Numbered from the stretch's first letter, positions 36,804-49,600 are shown. The stretch: 64,000 nucleotides of DNA from Bradysia coprophila (GCF_014529535.1 NC_050736.1:1364001-1428000), one strand, 5' to 3'. Numbers and translations are program-made. Notes: generated from the sequence alone by a model not told the origin.

Positions 36804-39800
36804 CTATATTACTCGTTTCGCTAGTTTTAATATTTTAAATTCACCTTGATATATTACAAACACAGGTATTTCGTTAGCAATTTCCATAATGTTAAAAAAG
36901 AGCTCGATGTAAGAAACGCCCAGAACGTATATTTCAGACATGAATGCATGGTTCGTACTCTTAAAATCATAACGATTTGTGTTCATTAATCTCTTAATCA
37001 AGATATGGATAAGTTTTATAATAATAAAAACCACGTGGATCCAAACTCACCTACTCCGTCTCACATCTTCTCCGAGGGTTTCCTTAAAGAAATACTTTTT
37101 GATACCCGGCAAGTAGTCATGGAAATATTCAACCCAATCAATGTTGTCAATATTGAACTGTAAATCGTTTTTATCCTTTGCCTGTAAATTTCCCGCCACT
37201 TTTTGAATGTTCGTGTTCTCGAATTTCCACTCTCTCAATCCGAAATAGGACATCATTTTGATGAGACGGCACAGCTTCCGATAGATGGATCTGTATCTGT
37301 AAGAATCATTAAATGCATTGATGCAACGAAAATGTACCACCTGTCAGTTACATTAGTTTTCTTCCTGTACAGTAAGCAAATGCATCCAGTAAGTATCCCG
37401 GTAGGATATGGACAAATGCATTGATGACTGTAAATGCAATTTTCGATGAAACGATTCCATATGAAAAGTACCTATGTCATAGAACATGTTGATGGTTAGA
37501 AAGCCATTATAAGATCAAAGAAAATATTGAGCATTTTCGTAATGATGCCAAATATACACAACGAATTTTTCATTCTACAATTACTTTCGCGGAAACAAAA
37601 ATGAAAAATGTTCAAAACAAAAGGTCCACATAAAAAATAAAACTGTAAAAAAATACTGTAAAAACGAGAGTTAATTATGAGTACCATCGCACTAAACACT
37701 TAAATTAGCAAAACAAATAATCTAATGAATGTGGACATCATCATATAGCGAGTCTCATCTAAAAATGGACAGTCCAAAATTTTTTGTAAATTTATTTTCA
37801 ATTTCATTATGACATAATTTCGCAAAAAAAATCTGTTAGATTTCTTATTTGTTGCCGCTTTTCTATTTTTTTAAGACAATAGTCATGTATATGCACAACC
37901 CACGAACACAAATAGATACAACAGTAGTAAATTTAACATTTTAACGATTCCATAATGATGAATAATGGATCTGAAACCAAAACATTTATATTGCACCAAA
38001 AGTTATAGTAATTGCAAAAATTCAATAAATCTGACAAAACTATGGAAATCTTAAAAAATTGTGTGAACCCGGTAGTTCTATCGAAGCTTTTTTATTTAGT
38101 GAAATAGATGTTGAACCAATCTAATTAAAATGTTGTTGCAACGAAAACTTTCCATGTGATTGCATAGAGCTGTCAACGTTATAACAGTATAGAAACGCAA
38201 TTGTTAAATCTGTTACTTCATTTGAGTAAAATATCTTCTAGTATTTGTTACAAAATATATCATTTCAATATTTTAAATATACATTTTGCTATATCATACA
38301 ACACTGGCCGGCACAATTCATTACTCTTTCTTGTCGCAGTTGTAAATAGCATACGACTACCTGTTTTTATGAGATTCATCACAATGCGCTGCTTTGAACA
38401 TACCATTTAAAAAAAAATTGCAATTGACCCTTCACATAAGGTTCACAGAAGGGGCAAGCCAATCAGCAGTTTTAAAATCGAATCTATTACTTCATTAGAT
38501 CTAAGTAATATAAAATTAGGAGAAAGATATACATGATTTACTAGTTGAGAAACGGCTTGCATTGCGTACACAACACATAAACTTTCAATCTGTTACGTCG
38601 TCATTTGCTTATAAAACTATTGCCTGTGTTAAATGGCAAAATCTCTTACTTCATTAGTTTTAACATGAGTATGCTTCGTGATATAAGCCACGAGCCATAG
38701 CTGATAGTTTTTTATGTCTTTCCATGTCTCATCTTGGCGTGCCACCACAACTCACTCAACCAATACGACATATTAAAATTCCAAGTTTTTTTTTCAAGAA
38801 TTCAATTCTTCTTCTTTTGTCTAAAAATAGATGATACCAGCAGTATTCGTTTCGTTAATCATTAAATATGTTAAGTCTCGTTACATCATTTGCCCTGTGT
38901 TCAATGCGAAAATCTTTTACTTCATCAGTTTTAACATGAGTATGCTTCGTGATATAAATGAGATCCATGTCTCATCTTGGCTTGCGTTGCGTACACAACA
39001 CAATAATTAAATCTCTTTATCTCCTGCAAGCTGATATTTCATACATTACGCGTTTCTGCATATAAACACAAATACATACATAATAGGGTGTAGCGGTTTT
39101 TACAAAATGTGTTAGTTCTTTTAAGGCTCAGCCGGAAATCTACTCAGCTGGTCCATCTGATCATTTTATGGAAGAAAAAAAAAATTCAAACTTTAATTTT
39201 GTGCTGCCGCCAGATCGATTTTCGAAAATTTCGTCGTTTTCGGTCCATGTCTCATATATCGATTTTTTACGGTGGGCTCAGTGTACATAAAAAGTTGAGT
39301 CAACATGGTAATCTAATCTCCAGGCTTCACAGATTATTTTATAAAAAAGATCAAGTCTAAAAAAATATTTTTTGAGTTCATGACTGATTGTCAAAGTTCC
39401 CCGATGGTGATTTTGAGACTTTAATCTCGCCACAAAATTTGATAAAAATGTGCAAAAATGTAAATTAAACTTTAAATATGCTAAATGGACCACGGTGAGT
39501 CAAATACAACATCTGATTTGATTTGGGACACCTAAATTTGATATTTACTTGACAAAAAGTTGTGTTTTTGGTACATGGAATATTGGTGGCGAAAGTCGAA
39601 TTACCTCAAATCAATAATTTTTTAGCTTATAATGTATTCCCAAGTTCTGACAATGCGAAACCTTCAATTTTAAGCGTTTTCTAAGCTAATTTACAACGTT
39701 AAATACATTAAAATTTGAAAATGTAACGAGACGTAGCTACTGGCTCTAGAACTTGTCAACAGTACGTAAATTAGCTTAGAGAACGCTTAAAATTGAAGGC

Positions 39801-42800
39801 TTCGCATTGTCAGAACCTGGGAATACATTCTAAGCTAAAACATTATTGATTTGATGTAATCCGACTTTCGTCGCCAATATTCCATGTACCAAAATCACAA
39901 CTTTTTGTCAGGTAAATATCAAATGTAGGTGTCCCAAAACAAATCAAATGTTGTATTTGACTCAACGCGGTCCATTTAGCATATTTAAAGTTTAATTTAC
40001 ATTTTTGCACATTTTTATCAAATTTTGTGGCGAGATTAAAGTCTCAAAATCACCATCGGGGAACTTTGACAATCACGCATGCACCCAAAAAATATTTTTT
40101 AGACTTGATCTTTTTTATAAAATAATCTGTGAAGCCAGGAGATTAGATTACCATGTTGACTCAACTTTTTATGTATACTGAGCCCACCGTAAAAAATCGA
40201 TATATGAGACATGGACCGAAAACGACGAAATTTTCGAAAATCGATCTGGCGGCAGCACAAAATTAAAGTTTGAAAATTTTTTTTCTTCCATAAAATGATC
40301 AGATGGACCAGCTGAGTAGATTTCCGGCTGAGCCTTAAAAGAACTAACACATTTTGTAAAAACCGCTACACCCTAATACATAACCACAGCCTATACGATT
40401 GGATAATTCACACATAACCCACCTAGGGTAAATTTACTTTCCATCTACATACTTAAAAAAAAAAAATCTCCGAACGGCGGAAGCGAACACGGGACCAGCA
40501 GCATATCAACCAAACATGCTGACCACTACGCCAACAAATCACATAACGCGATGCAATTGGTGTCGGTAGTGGTTCGTTAGTCACTTCTGCATCAATCAAA
40601 TAATCAGAGTAGTCGGAATGATGTGATTTGAACGAAATGTTGAGGTGGATAGCAATGAAAGTAAATAGATAGGTATGGCCAAACGTTCAAATTTGTTCTA
40701 GCCGGAGCACATACGGATTTGCATGGCGCCACCTCAAACGAACTCATTTCTAGTGCAAATTTCCACTAGAAATGAGTTCGTTTGAGGTGGCGCCATGCAA
40801 ATCCGTATGTGCTCCGACTTGTATGGACTGGCCATACCTACTTATCTACTTTCATTGGTGGATAGTATATGTGTGTGAGTAAGTAAATAAAGGATTCTCT
40901 GTATGATGTTTTTTTTTTGTTGTGAATGCGTTTTAAAACAACATGCTTAATTAATTAATTTTAAATCCAAATTTTTGTGTATGAAATATCAGCTTGAAGG
41001 AGATAAAACATTGTTCTACCTCGGTGTATATTTCTCGAATCACTTCTTATGTACAATTGTATATACACTCGCTGGCGCTCGTTATATACAATTGTACATA
41101 CGAAGTTATTCTCGAAATATACACCAAGGTAGAAAATGTACTATATGTCATTTGTTTCAAACTATCGCCCTGTGTTTAATGGGAAAATCTTTTACTTCAT
41201 TAGTTTTAACGTGTGCACGTTTCGCGATATTGAAGAGACCACGATCCATAGCCTCATCGTTTTTCTTGTCTTTCCATGTCTCAACTTCTACTTTCATCAT
41301 AACGTTAAAATTACAAATTTTACTTAATCTTTTCGAAATAATAATATATCTTCGATTGCGACAAATAAATCGTCAACCGGCTACCCACTTAGCCATTTAA
41401 CGTGATTACAATTATAAAGTTTTAAATTCAGGAAAACAAATCAACAATTCATATGTTTTAGCATATTTTAGCTAATTAATATTTATTTTTAACGGTTACT
41501 CTATCATATTGATTAGGTCGTTGTTTTCTATATAGTATTCAGACGCATGCCACTGTTAGAATGCAAAAACAAAGCGAAAAAATCTGTAAACCAGAGTTAT
41601 TAATTTTGCCAACTTAACAGGAATTTATTTATTTAATTAAGCTAGTCGGTAAGCAGCACCTATTAATTAGATATACATAATATGATCTCAGATGTTAACT
41701 GCATAAGTGGCTGTATGGGAGGCAGTATTTCTAGAATGAAGCTTTTTATGTTCTTCACATAACTGTGAACTTGCTGGCAAGAGTTCAATAACGTAATTGG
41801 TTATTCCTAAAGTTTCATTTATGTGAGATTTTTGATTGACACTGAATTGCAATACATTGACGACAAAATTAATCAGAATTATGCAAAATTCTTTAATAGA
41901 AATATAATCCGATTATAGTCTAAAGAACTACAAGCCTTACGCTAGACCTGATATCGCCGTAACGTTTTGTTTATTAAAATGTGATCAGACAGCGACGATA
42001 TATAATGGTAAAGGTTAAAAGTTTAAAAATAGTAAAACAACTAAATGAGAGTGTTAAAACATACAGCACAATATAAACCGGTATGATAAACATATTCAAA
42101 TTCGGCGATGATAAAGATGAGATCAGTGACTTCTAAATCTACCAACAAAAAAAAACGAGAAAAAAAACGATAAATTTGACCAAATCTATTGTCCGTTTAT
42201 CGACATGGTGGGTTTAAACTACGCATAATATTCTATTACGTTCGACTAACAGTAACTGATTCATCTCAAAAGTATTTCTGACAAAAATAAAATTAATTTA
42301 CCATAAGGCGTGGCTTAATGGGCCATGTAGTCCATACTGCACCAATTTCATATATTTGCCCCAGGTCAAATTGTTTTTATCGTAAATGTAGTTGTAAACG
42401 GGAATTTCCGTTTGATCATAGATACGGCTGTGATATCTATGTTAATAGGAATTTAATATAAATCACAAATTTCAAATGTTCGTAGACTAAGCAACCTTTT
42501 ACTTATATCCCAAGCGGATGCGATCATTGCTGATACACAGAAATCAGCTGGCACTAAATTAGCTTTCTTGTTAGCATTTCCATAAATCACATGGACGAAA
42601 CCACGAGCGACGCTTGTAATTATTCCCGATGGTCCATCTATAATTTGGGTTTAATATTACTTAATATAACTGTGCTCTGAACAGTGTTACACTTAGAAAG
42701 ATCTTTCGCTTTGTCTCCGTTTTGTACTTTCTTATTAATTCTACCAATCAGAAATGGTATACAAATCCAACAAGGAGTAAAAACGGAAACATAAGGGAGA

Positions 42801-45146
42801 AATTCCTTTAAAGTATAGGGGACTTAATACTCAACAAAGATTATCAGTCCATCCAGCAACGGGTTCCTTATAGGTTGATAGTACTGTCGATTAAAATTCA
42901 ATTTTCGGTTTAAATCTATTTTTTTTAATACACCCACATCGCCTTACCAATAGGAGGACGAAATATTCCCGCTGGTAAACAGTGAGCACGATGATTTACC
43001 AAATCTTCTGAACACCTTTTTGTCATGGTATAAGTGTTTGGCATTTTACCGACTAGATTATCTTGCAACTTATTCAATTCTATATCGTCCAATGATCGAG
43101 TCAACTTTATTTTATACAAAAAAAAAATCATTTTAACTACCAATAATTAAATGATGACAAAGACCATGTATGCCTAATTACCTCCATGATTTTTTCATAA
43201 GCGATTTCTTGTTCATAAACTTTTTCGGCAATGAATTTTTTATCACAATTCGTGTAGAGTGTCGATACGTGCAGAAGTGTCTGCAGAGTAGATTTTAAAT
43301 ATAAAGACGAATATAGGTATACGTAATAAACGCATAAAAGAATTTAATAGAAACATAAATGTCTTATTAAAATGTACTGAATAAATAAATCAATGGTCAA
43401 CAACAACAACCAAAACAGAAAAAAATAATTTATTACTGTAAGCTAATCGACGTGCAGAGGTGAATTGTTATTTTGAATGTAGAGGTTGGTCTGGTCTTTG
43501 CATGACTTTCAATTTTATTTAATTGACGACAGGGAATATTCAATTTCTTTACTTTTCGATCACCCCCCATTGTTAGTAGGAGAAAATTAATGGGAAAATA
43601 ATGCAACAGGGTAATGAAGTTCCACTGTTCCAGTATTTGATGTCGTTCAATAACCTATCCGGTCAATAAATGTTGTTTGTAGAAAGTTCAAAGCACGGTA
43701 TGTAGCATGGAGTGAAGTAAAAACTTTCTCAGTCTCCTTAATTGTAAAGCTCTTGCAAGAAAACTATTGGTTTATTTTTTATCGATTAATATAAGCTTTT
43801 TGGAAGCTTTTTATTAAAAATGAAATATCAGAAAGTAGGTGAAATGTTCGACTGACGAGTCGTTAGTATCGACTGTTACAGTGGTAATTAATCAATATCT
43901 TAAATAATGGGAAAATATATTGCCGCATATATATTTCTGTGAATTTTTCATTTTTCTCACTTTTCATGTTACAATTATTTCTTGAGTACTTTACCGTTAT
44001 TTCACTCAAATTTGACCAATATATCTACCAATATCGGGAAAATACAATGGTAAATACATTAAATATAATGGTAATCTCTAATGAAATAACGTAAGAATAT
44101 TACCATAATGTTCTAACACACTGACACTGCAGTAAAATGTGATCAGAACGAGTTTTCATTGGAGAGTATACTGCGCCTAATAGAAAATTGACTTTGGAAG
44201 GAAAGGTGTCAATATCATCAATAATTAATTGATCAGACACGGAGTCCTTCCGAATTTTATTGTAAGTTTTAAGCCAATAAATTTTACGATTTCGGTTCTG
44301 CCTTTTATAACAAGCTGACATTTAGCAGTGCTCTTACTAATATTCGCGTTATATTCATGTTCGAAACGATTACAAGTCTAACATTTTATGTTCGAAGAAA
44401 GAATGTAATTCAACAAAATTGAACAGCACATATATGCGTGAGTGAGTGCAGAGACGATGCAAAGAAACCTTGTACGTTTTTACGTGTTGATGTTTACAAA
44501 AAAATAATAAAAATGTTTACAAAGAAATCGATTGTGTAGCAATAAAAGTAAGATGTCTTTCGATATCAGTAAACTCACTTTCAAATGTTTTGTTTCCATT
44601 ACCAAATCCAATATTTTCTTTGTGCCAAGAACGTTAATTTCGACAGCATCACGAAATCTTTCATTGAATTTCACTGAAGCCACTATGTTGAAGACGATCT
44701 AAGATGCCAAAAAAAAATATTGTTCACACAATTTTAATAAAGCGACACGTGTCCTTTGAACAACTCAATCATCTAACAACCTCAACTTCATTCCAAAGAA
44801 TATTTCTATTCGCTTCTGAAATATTCAAATCATTTGCAGCGAAACAAGCTTCGATGGGCACAACCTTTTTGAATGCATCCGGTTTCTCCGAGTGTAGTCT
44901 GTCGAATATAGACTCTTTGAAGAACTCCGCAAGACGAGTTTCACAGTCCATGTCATTTTTTGATCGAATTATTACATAAATTTTCTTTATTCGATACACT
45001 CGCAGCAATTTCTCGATCAGCACTTTACCAATAAATCCCGTTCCTCCGGTTATTAGAATAACTGATCCATCGTAAAAGTCTCTGACCGAGTCAGGGGTCT
45101 CAGATGCAACCATTGTTCTAGTGGTCGAGTGACGTAGTGTTACCAT
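36804..45146 (-). CDS. Fatty acyl-CoA reductase (FAR family)
   Basis: NADPH-dependent reduction of long-chain acyl-CoA to fatty alcohol, usually at the ER or peroxisome; in insects it supplies cuticular wax, hydrocarbon or ether-lipid pathways. Ten exons fit in consistent phases: 44781-45146, 44579-44698, 43182-43280, 42948-43104, 42836-42883, 42496-42637, 42302-42436, 37352-37471, 37051-37296 and 36804-36990, giving 539 aa. Seen: Rossmann motif TGGTGFIGK at residues 33-41, the catalytic YTMTK (Y220, K224), the IFRPPIV and YKEPVAGWTDN blocks, then the FAR_C region (SKIAFTVINAFVHILPGYLL, GRKLIYRSIYRKL). The last exon does not resemble the usual hydrophobic FAR tail and is tentative. A second ATG 33 bp downstream (45113) is an alternative start. 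Three introns start GTTG rather than GTAA/GTGA. The 4.8 kb intron 37472-42301 is full of palindromic elements. Confidence 0.88.
39086..40373. mobile_element. 1.29 kb near-perfect palindrome (foldback) flanked by TA, in FAR intron
   Basis: Two arms of about 608 bp (39086-39694 and 39766-40373) separated by a spacer of about 70 bp. The ends are GGGTGTAGCGG and its exact complement, with TA directly outside both ends, the dinucleotide target typical of Tc1/mariner insertions. Each arm encodes an 83-residue open frame (39109-39360 plus, 40099-40350 minus); the two translations differ at about four or five positions, so the arms are about 97% identical. The frame has no recognised domain and is probably not a gene. 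No transposase is present. Confidence 0.85.
40456..40536 (-). repeat. tRNA-derived SINE-like sequence in FAR intron
   Basis: Read on the minus strand: TTGGCGTAGTGGTCAGCATG (tRNA A box, about 40517-40534), then GGTCCCGTGTTCGCTTCC (B box region, about 40479-40495), then a run of T that would terminate pol III (about 40454-40465). The acceptor and T stems do not pair well, so this is a tRNA-like pseudogene or SINE head, not a functional tRNA. Confidence 0.5.
40653..40857. mobile_element. 205 bp MITE with 8-bp target duplication (hAT-like)
   Basis: GTGGATAG stands directly outside both ends (40645-40652 and 40858-40865). The element starts CAATGAAAGTAAAT and, from the other end, CAATGAAAGTAGAT. 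Next come GGTATGGCCA at both ends and a long perfect inner palindrome: GCACATACGGATTTGCATGG and GCGCCACCTCAAACGAACTC pair with their exact complements around a short loop near 40756. Eight-base duplication and a C-A start fit hAT-type MITEs. Confidence 0.82.
41008..41139. repeat. Hairpin element with CTCG loop motif
   Basis: TTCTACCTCGGTGTATATTT and ATGTACAATTGTATATA at the left pair with complements at the right (TATATACAATTGTACAT, AAATATACACCAAGGTAGAA). The loop reads CACTCGCTGGCGCTCGTT. Lies in the long FAR intron. Confidence 0.65.
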
Positions 45147-45541
45147 TAATAAATCGAACAACTATAAATACACCAGTTGTATGCGGTCACACATGAATTT
45201 TATATTCATCAATGCTCTATGTGTTTCGATTAATAGTCCTTGTTGTACATGATATGTGTGTGTCAAAATAGATACTAAACTATAAATCATCGAAAGTTGA
45301 TATGAATGGTGATTACTACAAGAATAATTGTATTCTTGCACAACGCGCATGAATGTACTTGGTGCCGATATGCCTATGCTTACGCCATTGTGCCTATTGT
45401 GTCTGTAAAAAAATATTTATCGATTGTTTTAAATAAAACGAATTTAATTTTGAGATCATTCCAGCAATCCACTACAATGTAGTTCGAAGAAAAAATTGAT
45501 AGAACGACATACCACGTGCACTTCTGCTTGAAACCTATGCC

Positions 45542-45700
45542 CAAAGCACCTAGCATAGTAGTAGAATATTGCTCATGTCAAACACTAACGGCATGACCTT
45601 GTAACAGTGTCGAAATGAAAAATTCCATGGTACACTGTCGAAATTTATCACTCTAATTGACATAAGCAATATCCTATTCATATTGTTGCTCTATCTACTT
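45542..45700. mobile_element. Degenerate MITE sharing its end with the 61.2 kb element
   Basis: Starts CAAAGCACCTAGCA like the element at 61216. Inside, ATATTGCTCATGTCAA pairs with TTGACATAAGCAATAT, and ACAGTGTCGAAAT with a similar block near 45633. The right end is too diverged to place exactly. Confidence 0.4.
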
Positions 45701-45837
45701 ATAATGAAAAAGGAAAAAAAAATCAAATTGGAGTCCAATGAAAGCATTACGAACCGTTGTCTGGGTCGAGTGAAGCAGGACATGTCGGGCGCTCCTTTCT
45801 AAAAGTACTTTCACAGAGTTCAATATATTTTACTTTC

Positions 45838-46042
45838 ATGCTACATGCGTCGAAAACTGTACTTTTCATGTCTCAAGCACTACTTTCGACGCCTTCAGCA
45901 TGTTTTCATTACAAAACTCGGGATTAAAATGAAAAGTCTCGTTTTCGTGTATGTATTGACCTCGGCTACGCCTCGGATCAACCAAATTCACACGAAAACT
46001 CTGCTTTCCATCTTTATATCACTTGTTATGTAAATGACTAAG
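45838..46042 (+). repeat. Dispersed repeat family B
   Basis: Contains GCTACATGCGTCGAAAACTG, TCAAGCACTACTTTCGACGC and GTTTTCGTGTATGTATTGAC, then CTCGGCTACGCCTCGG, then CACACGAAAACT. The last parts form a hairpin (GTTTTCGTGT with ACACGAAAAC) with CTCGGCTACGCCTCGG towards its loop. Ends with ACTTGTTATGTAAATGACTA, also shared with 56.6 and 60.3 kb. Confidence 0.65.
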
Positions 46043-47387
46043 GGATGTCTGTGTAAAGTAACTAGTTGCACAAAGTCCTAAAGTAGCAGTCAAGTTACAA
46101 ATTCTCTAGGTAAGATTGGTGACCTGAGGATTTTTAGTCTGTTGTTGTTAATCGTATGGAAATCGTAGATTCTTTGTTTACATATTTTCAGGATTACCAG
46201 CGGTTCTTTTAGATCGGGCTCATTTTTTTCTATCCTCAATTATTTTCATTTATTTTATATGAATTATTTACAAGATTTGTGTATAACATAAAAATCAAAT
46301 CTTAAACTTAGGTATTAATATAAGGACTATAGCTTTAACTGTAATTTCATATGATATGCGTACAGAATTGATTCAGTCGTGTATAGTAATTGGTGAGTCA
46401 GTTGTTCCAACGTTCCATGGCAACGGATTTGAATGACACAATACATTTCTACGAAGTATTTTGGAATAACAAAGAAGAATAAGGATCTAAGCAGATTTAA
46501 CCGAATATCATTTTACAACTATTTATGCACTTCCATAAACGTTTCCTGCGCACATGATACCTGAGATTTCGTTAGTTATTGGAACTGCTGTGATTAATTT
46601 TTGTTTGAAATTTTTTTTTTTGTTCATCTGATAGACTAATGAAATATTAGTTAAATTCATGCGTATAATTAAGTTGTAATCTTCAGGCTTTTAACCAGTT
46701 TTGAATAATATACACAACTTTATAGGGACCAGCAACGAATTATTTTTTGTTGTTTAAATAATGGCAAAAACGATAATTTAAATTCTAAAAATCATTTGTA
46801 TTTCTAATTTCTATTTTTAATTTAATTTTTTTTTATTTTGATTTGTTAGCCACCGAAACGCAATTTATGAAAATATCTATGAATCACATGCGATATTCAA
46901 TATGATCATACCTGTTAAAATGTTCGAAAATGTGGAAAAAATCACTTAAATCAAAACATTTCAGGTATTGATCAAAGTCGCAAAAATACATAAGAAAATC
47001 AAGTTTTAGCCACTAAAAGCTAATTATTTAATTTATAATAAAAAATGTTTAAGAAATTAAAAAATAAATTCTTTAATTGTTTAGCAATGCTATCGATAAT
47101 GAGGTGATGTAATGAATTTAATTTCGACGTTATGCGTAACCAATGTTTGAAAAAATTAGTTGTTTGAAACTAACAGTTGTACCGAATTAAATATTTCCAA
47201 ATTTAAGTAATTGATTGAAATTGAAAGTATAATAACTGGAACTTTTTTCAGAAACGGTTACGGTGGGAATAAGCACAATTTAGATTTTCAAAGGAACCTA
47301 ACGTTTTGGTCTTACATCCGTGGATGACTGGAAGACTTTTTGTGACCAAAAGACTCTCAAGTCTAATGACGTTTGACCGCGTGAAGC

Positions 47388-47501
47388 CGATCTTTCAACG
47401 TGAAGACACACGTTTGACCAAATAAAGACAAATGTAGCATAAGACACGATCTACACGTTCCTTTATTCGGCCAAAAAATGTGTATTCACGTTGAAAGATC
47501 G
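47388..47501. repeat. 114 bp hairpin
   Basis: CGATCTTTCAACGTGAA at the left pairs with TTCACGTTGAAAGATCG at the right; the similarity continues inwards to AATAAAG/CTTTATT. Looks like a MITE relic; no target duplication seen. Confidence 0.55.
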
Positions 47502-47697
47502 ATTTAAATGTCTTGGCCAATAGTGAGTCACTTAGTCTTACGATTCTTTGTGTTAATTCCGTATTTACTCTTTATATAGTCATTTCCTCATTTGTTTTCG
47601 TTGTCGATGACAAAATTAAGCCAAGAGCTTTGGGTATGGTTTGACTTCGTTGGGTATTTTTAACGACATTTAGAAAAAACATTGTTACGAACTTATG

Positions 47698-47784
47698 CTG
47701 AAAGGCTTTTTAGCGAATTCGATTCCAGAACTCGCCTCCGTCTCGTGCTGGAAACCGCTCATTTGCCAAAAAGCCTTTCAGAAT
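47698..47784. repeat. 87 bp hairpin with CTCG loop motif
   Basis: GCTGAAAGGCTTTTTAGC pairs with GCCAAAAAGCCTTTCAG (one mismatch), and CCAG with CTGG inside. The loop contains CTCGCCTCCGTCTCG. Confidence 0.6.
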
Positions 47785-48286
47785 GCGTTAGGAAAATAGC
47801 TATTGTCAAACAGTTTGTAACAAAAGAAAAGGGACACGTAATACCAGCTTGTAAACATGCGTGCTTAGCTTACACTACACCTAGTTTCCCGTACAATACG
47901 GTAACTAATTTGAAACCAGAAATTGCCTACGAATTGCGAGTGTAATTCTTGAGCCTTGAGGTGTATTTGTAATTGCTTGGTTTGTGTAAAATGAATGAAC
48001 GAAGCAACAAGTGGTCTTCCGTGCACCACGTTTTCCATTGTTGTTTGTAAATAGTACGCATGTAAATAGAAACGCAGTTGTGGAAGTTGTGTTCGCTATA
48101 CGCATGTAAGGAAAAGTAAGGGTGCTGGAAAAATTACTGCCAACTTTACGCACATTTATTTTTTCTGCGTTTAAGAAGTGATATCATCCCAGACAAAATG
48201 TATCAATAACAATAATTTTGTGTGTGGCATGTGAGACAATCATCATCATAAACAAATTGTCGAATAGTTAGGTATACTTATCGAGA

Positions 48287-49600
48287 ATGCCTCCGGTTGG
48301 TGGTTTTGCGGCATTATGTGTTCGCGGTACAGCGCCCAGTATAATAGAAAGAGCCAGTGTTCGTGGAGACTTTTCAAAAATAAAGTTTTCGCCAAATTTT
48401 GATTCTCTTACGGGCAGCATTACGATTCATTTTGAAACCTATCGCATTAGTCACAATGGTATCAAAGTACAATTAGCGGGTCATCTGGATCTGGCCGGAA
48501 AATGTGACACAAATGTATTTTGTGTCGAGGCTACGCTTCCATGTAATTAATTCAATTTAATTAAGAAATCGTTTTAATTCGATCTCTCACAAGCAATTAA
48601 ACATCTCAGCTGTTGAACTGGTTCACGGGCATAAGCGACTTGATTTTCATTTAACTATTCCACAACATCAATCATTTCCTACGCCCTTTGTGTCGTCGCA
48701 TGGAAGTTTAACATACAGAATTTATGCTTACATTAAACGAGGATACTGTTGGGATAGTCTTGCTTCGAAAGTGTTAAAATTCAAAGGACATTACAACATA
48801 CTACATCTGGAACCGAATCCTTTTCACGAAACCAAAGTCATGTCCATTAACACAGGTGAAGTGAAGTCAACTTTTAGAGTTCCCAACACAGTGGCAATCA
48901 TGGGCCAATGCGATGGCATACAGGGAATTTTAGAATTAAACGGAGTTTTGGGAAAGAGTCAAGTCGATGCAACGTTAACATTTTTTAGAAATACTAGTTA
49001 CGGTGGTGACTGTTTTACCGAAATTATTTTGTCGCAAAGTCGACATGCAGAAACTCACCAGACTAACGCTGAGTTTAGGTGGTCTATTGACGTGCCAATG
49101 ATGAAACGCATCAGCTACTCGCATCCTATGTATTCCGTACATTACTACATCAAGGTACATTACTTGGTTTCATGCATTGAGTTTGTATAATTTCAAGTTT
49201 TTCTATGACGATTAGTACGAAGTATTACTGGGTATTGATGGTGAACAATACGCATCAGCCAATGGGGTCGTTGAACTAGAAATAGGAACATCACGAGATT
49301 CACACACGACTGAAGCAATAGCTACAAGTTCACGTACGAACATAAATACGAATGAAGCAATAAATGAAGCTAATGGAGTTCCAGAAGTTAACAGGCGTAG
49401 ATCCGCCATGTCTTTGGTTTCAATGATGTCATTACCACCGGCATACTCGCAATTGTCTTCAATGTTTGGATCTATGATGTCCTTGGAAACCTGTGAGTGT
49501 GTTGCTCAACGTTTATATCGATTTCCAATTTAATGTAAGTTTCGCACGTTTTTCCTTGTACACAGTGCCTCCACAATATGAAGATTTAAAAAAGGAATAA
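48287..49600 (+). CDS. Arrestin-domain-containing protein (alpha-arrestin, ARRDC-like)
   Basis: Four exons (48287-48542, 48610-49154, 49216-49492, 49566-49600) in consistent phases give 370 aa. The arrestin fold is suggested by the N-terminal beta-rich half (KIKFSPNFDSLTGSITIHF), LTYRIYAYIKRGYCWD in the middle and the C-terminal half ending VHYYIKYEVLLGIDGE around residue 277. The tail carries two PPxY motifs, PPAY at 341-344 and PPQY at 361-364, just before the end. In alpha-arrestins such motifs recruit Nedd4-family ubiquitin ligases, making these proteins adaptors for membrane-protein ubiquitination and endocytosis. Introns are about 60-75 bp. The AATAAA at 49599 overlaps the stop codon. 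A start nearer SVRGDFSKIKF would remove about 23 residues and is possible. Which paralogue this is cannot be decided here. Confidence 0.8.

Larger units (their letters stand above)
45147..48286. other. Intergenic DNA between FAR and the arrestin-domain gene
   Basis: No gene seen in 3.1 kb. It holds several repeats listed separately (45542-45700, 45838-46042, 47388-47501, 47698-47784). The 87-residue frame at 47682-47945 runs through one of the hairpins and is not called. Confidence 0.5.

Noticed and set aside
39109-40350. Two matching 83-residue open frames on opposite strands
   Set aside because: They are the same sequence in the two arms of a palindromic element; no domain, no start context and no transcript signals. 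Treated as part of the repeat.
40456-40536. Candidate tRNA gene on the minus strand
   Set aside because: A and B boxes and a T-run are present but acceptor and T stems do not pair; kept only as a SINE-like repeat.
47682-47945. 87-residue plus-strand frame
   Set aside because: Its first third is the hairpin at 47698-47784 and the rest has no recognisable feature.
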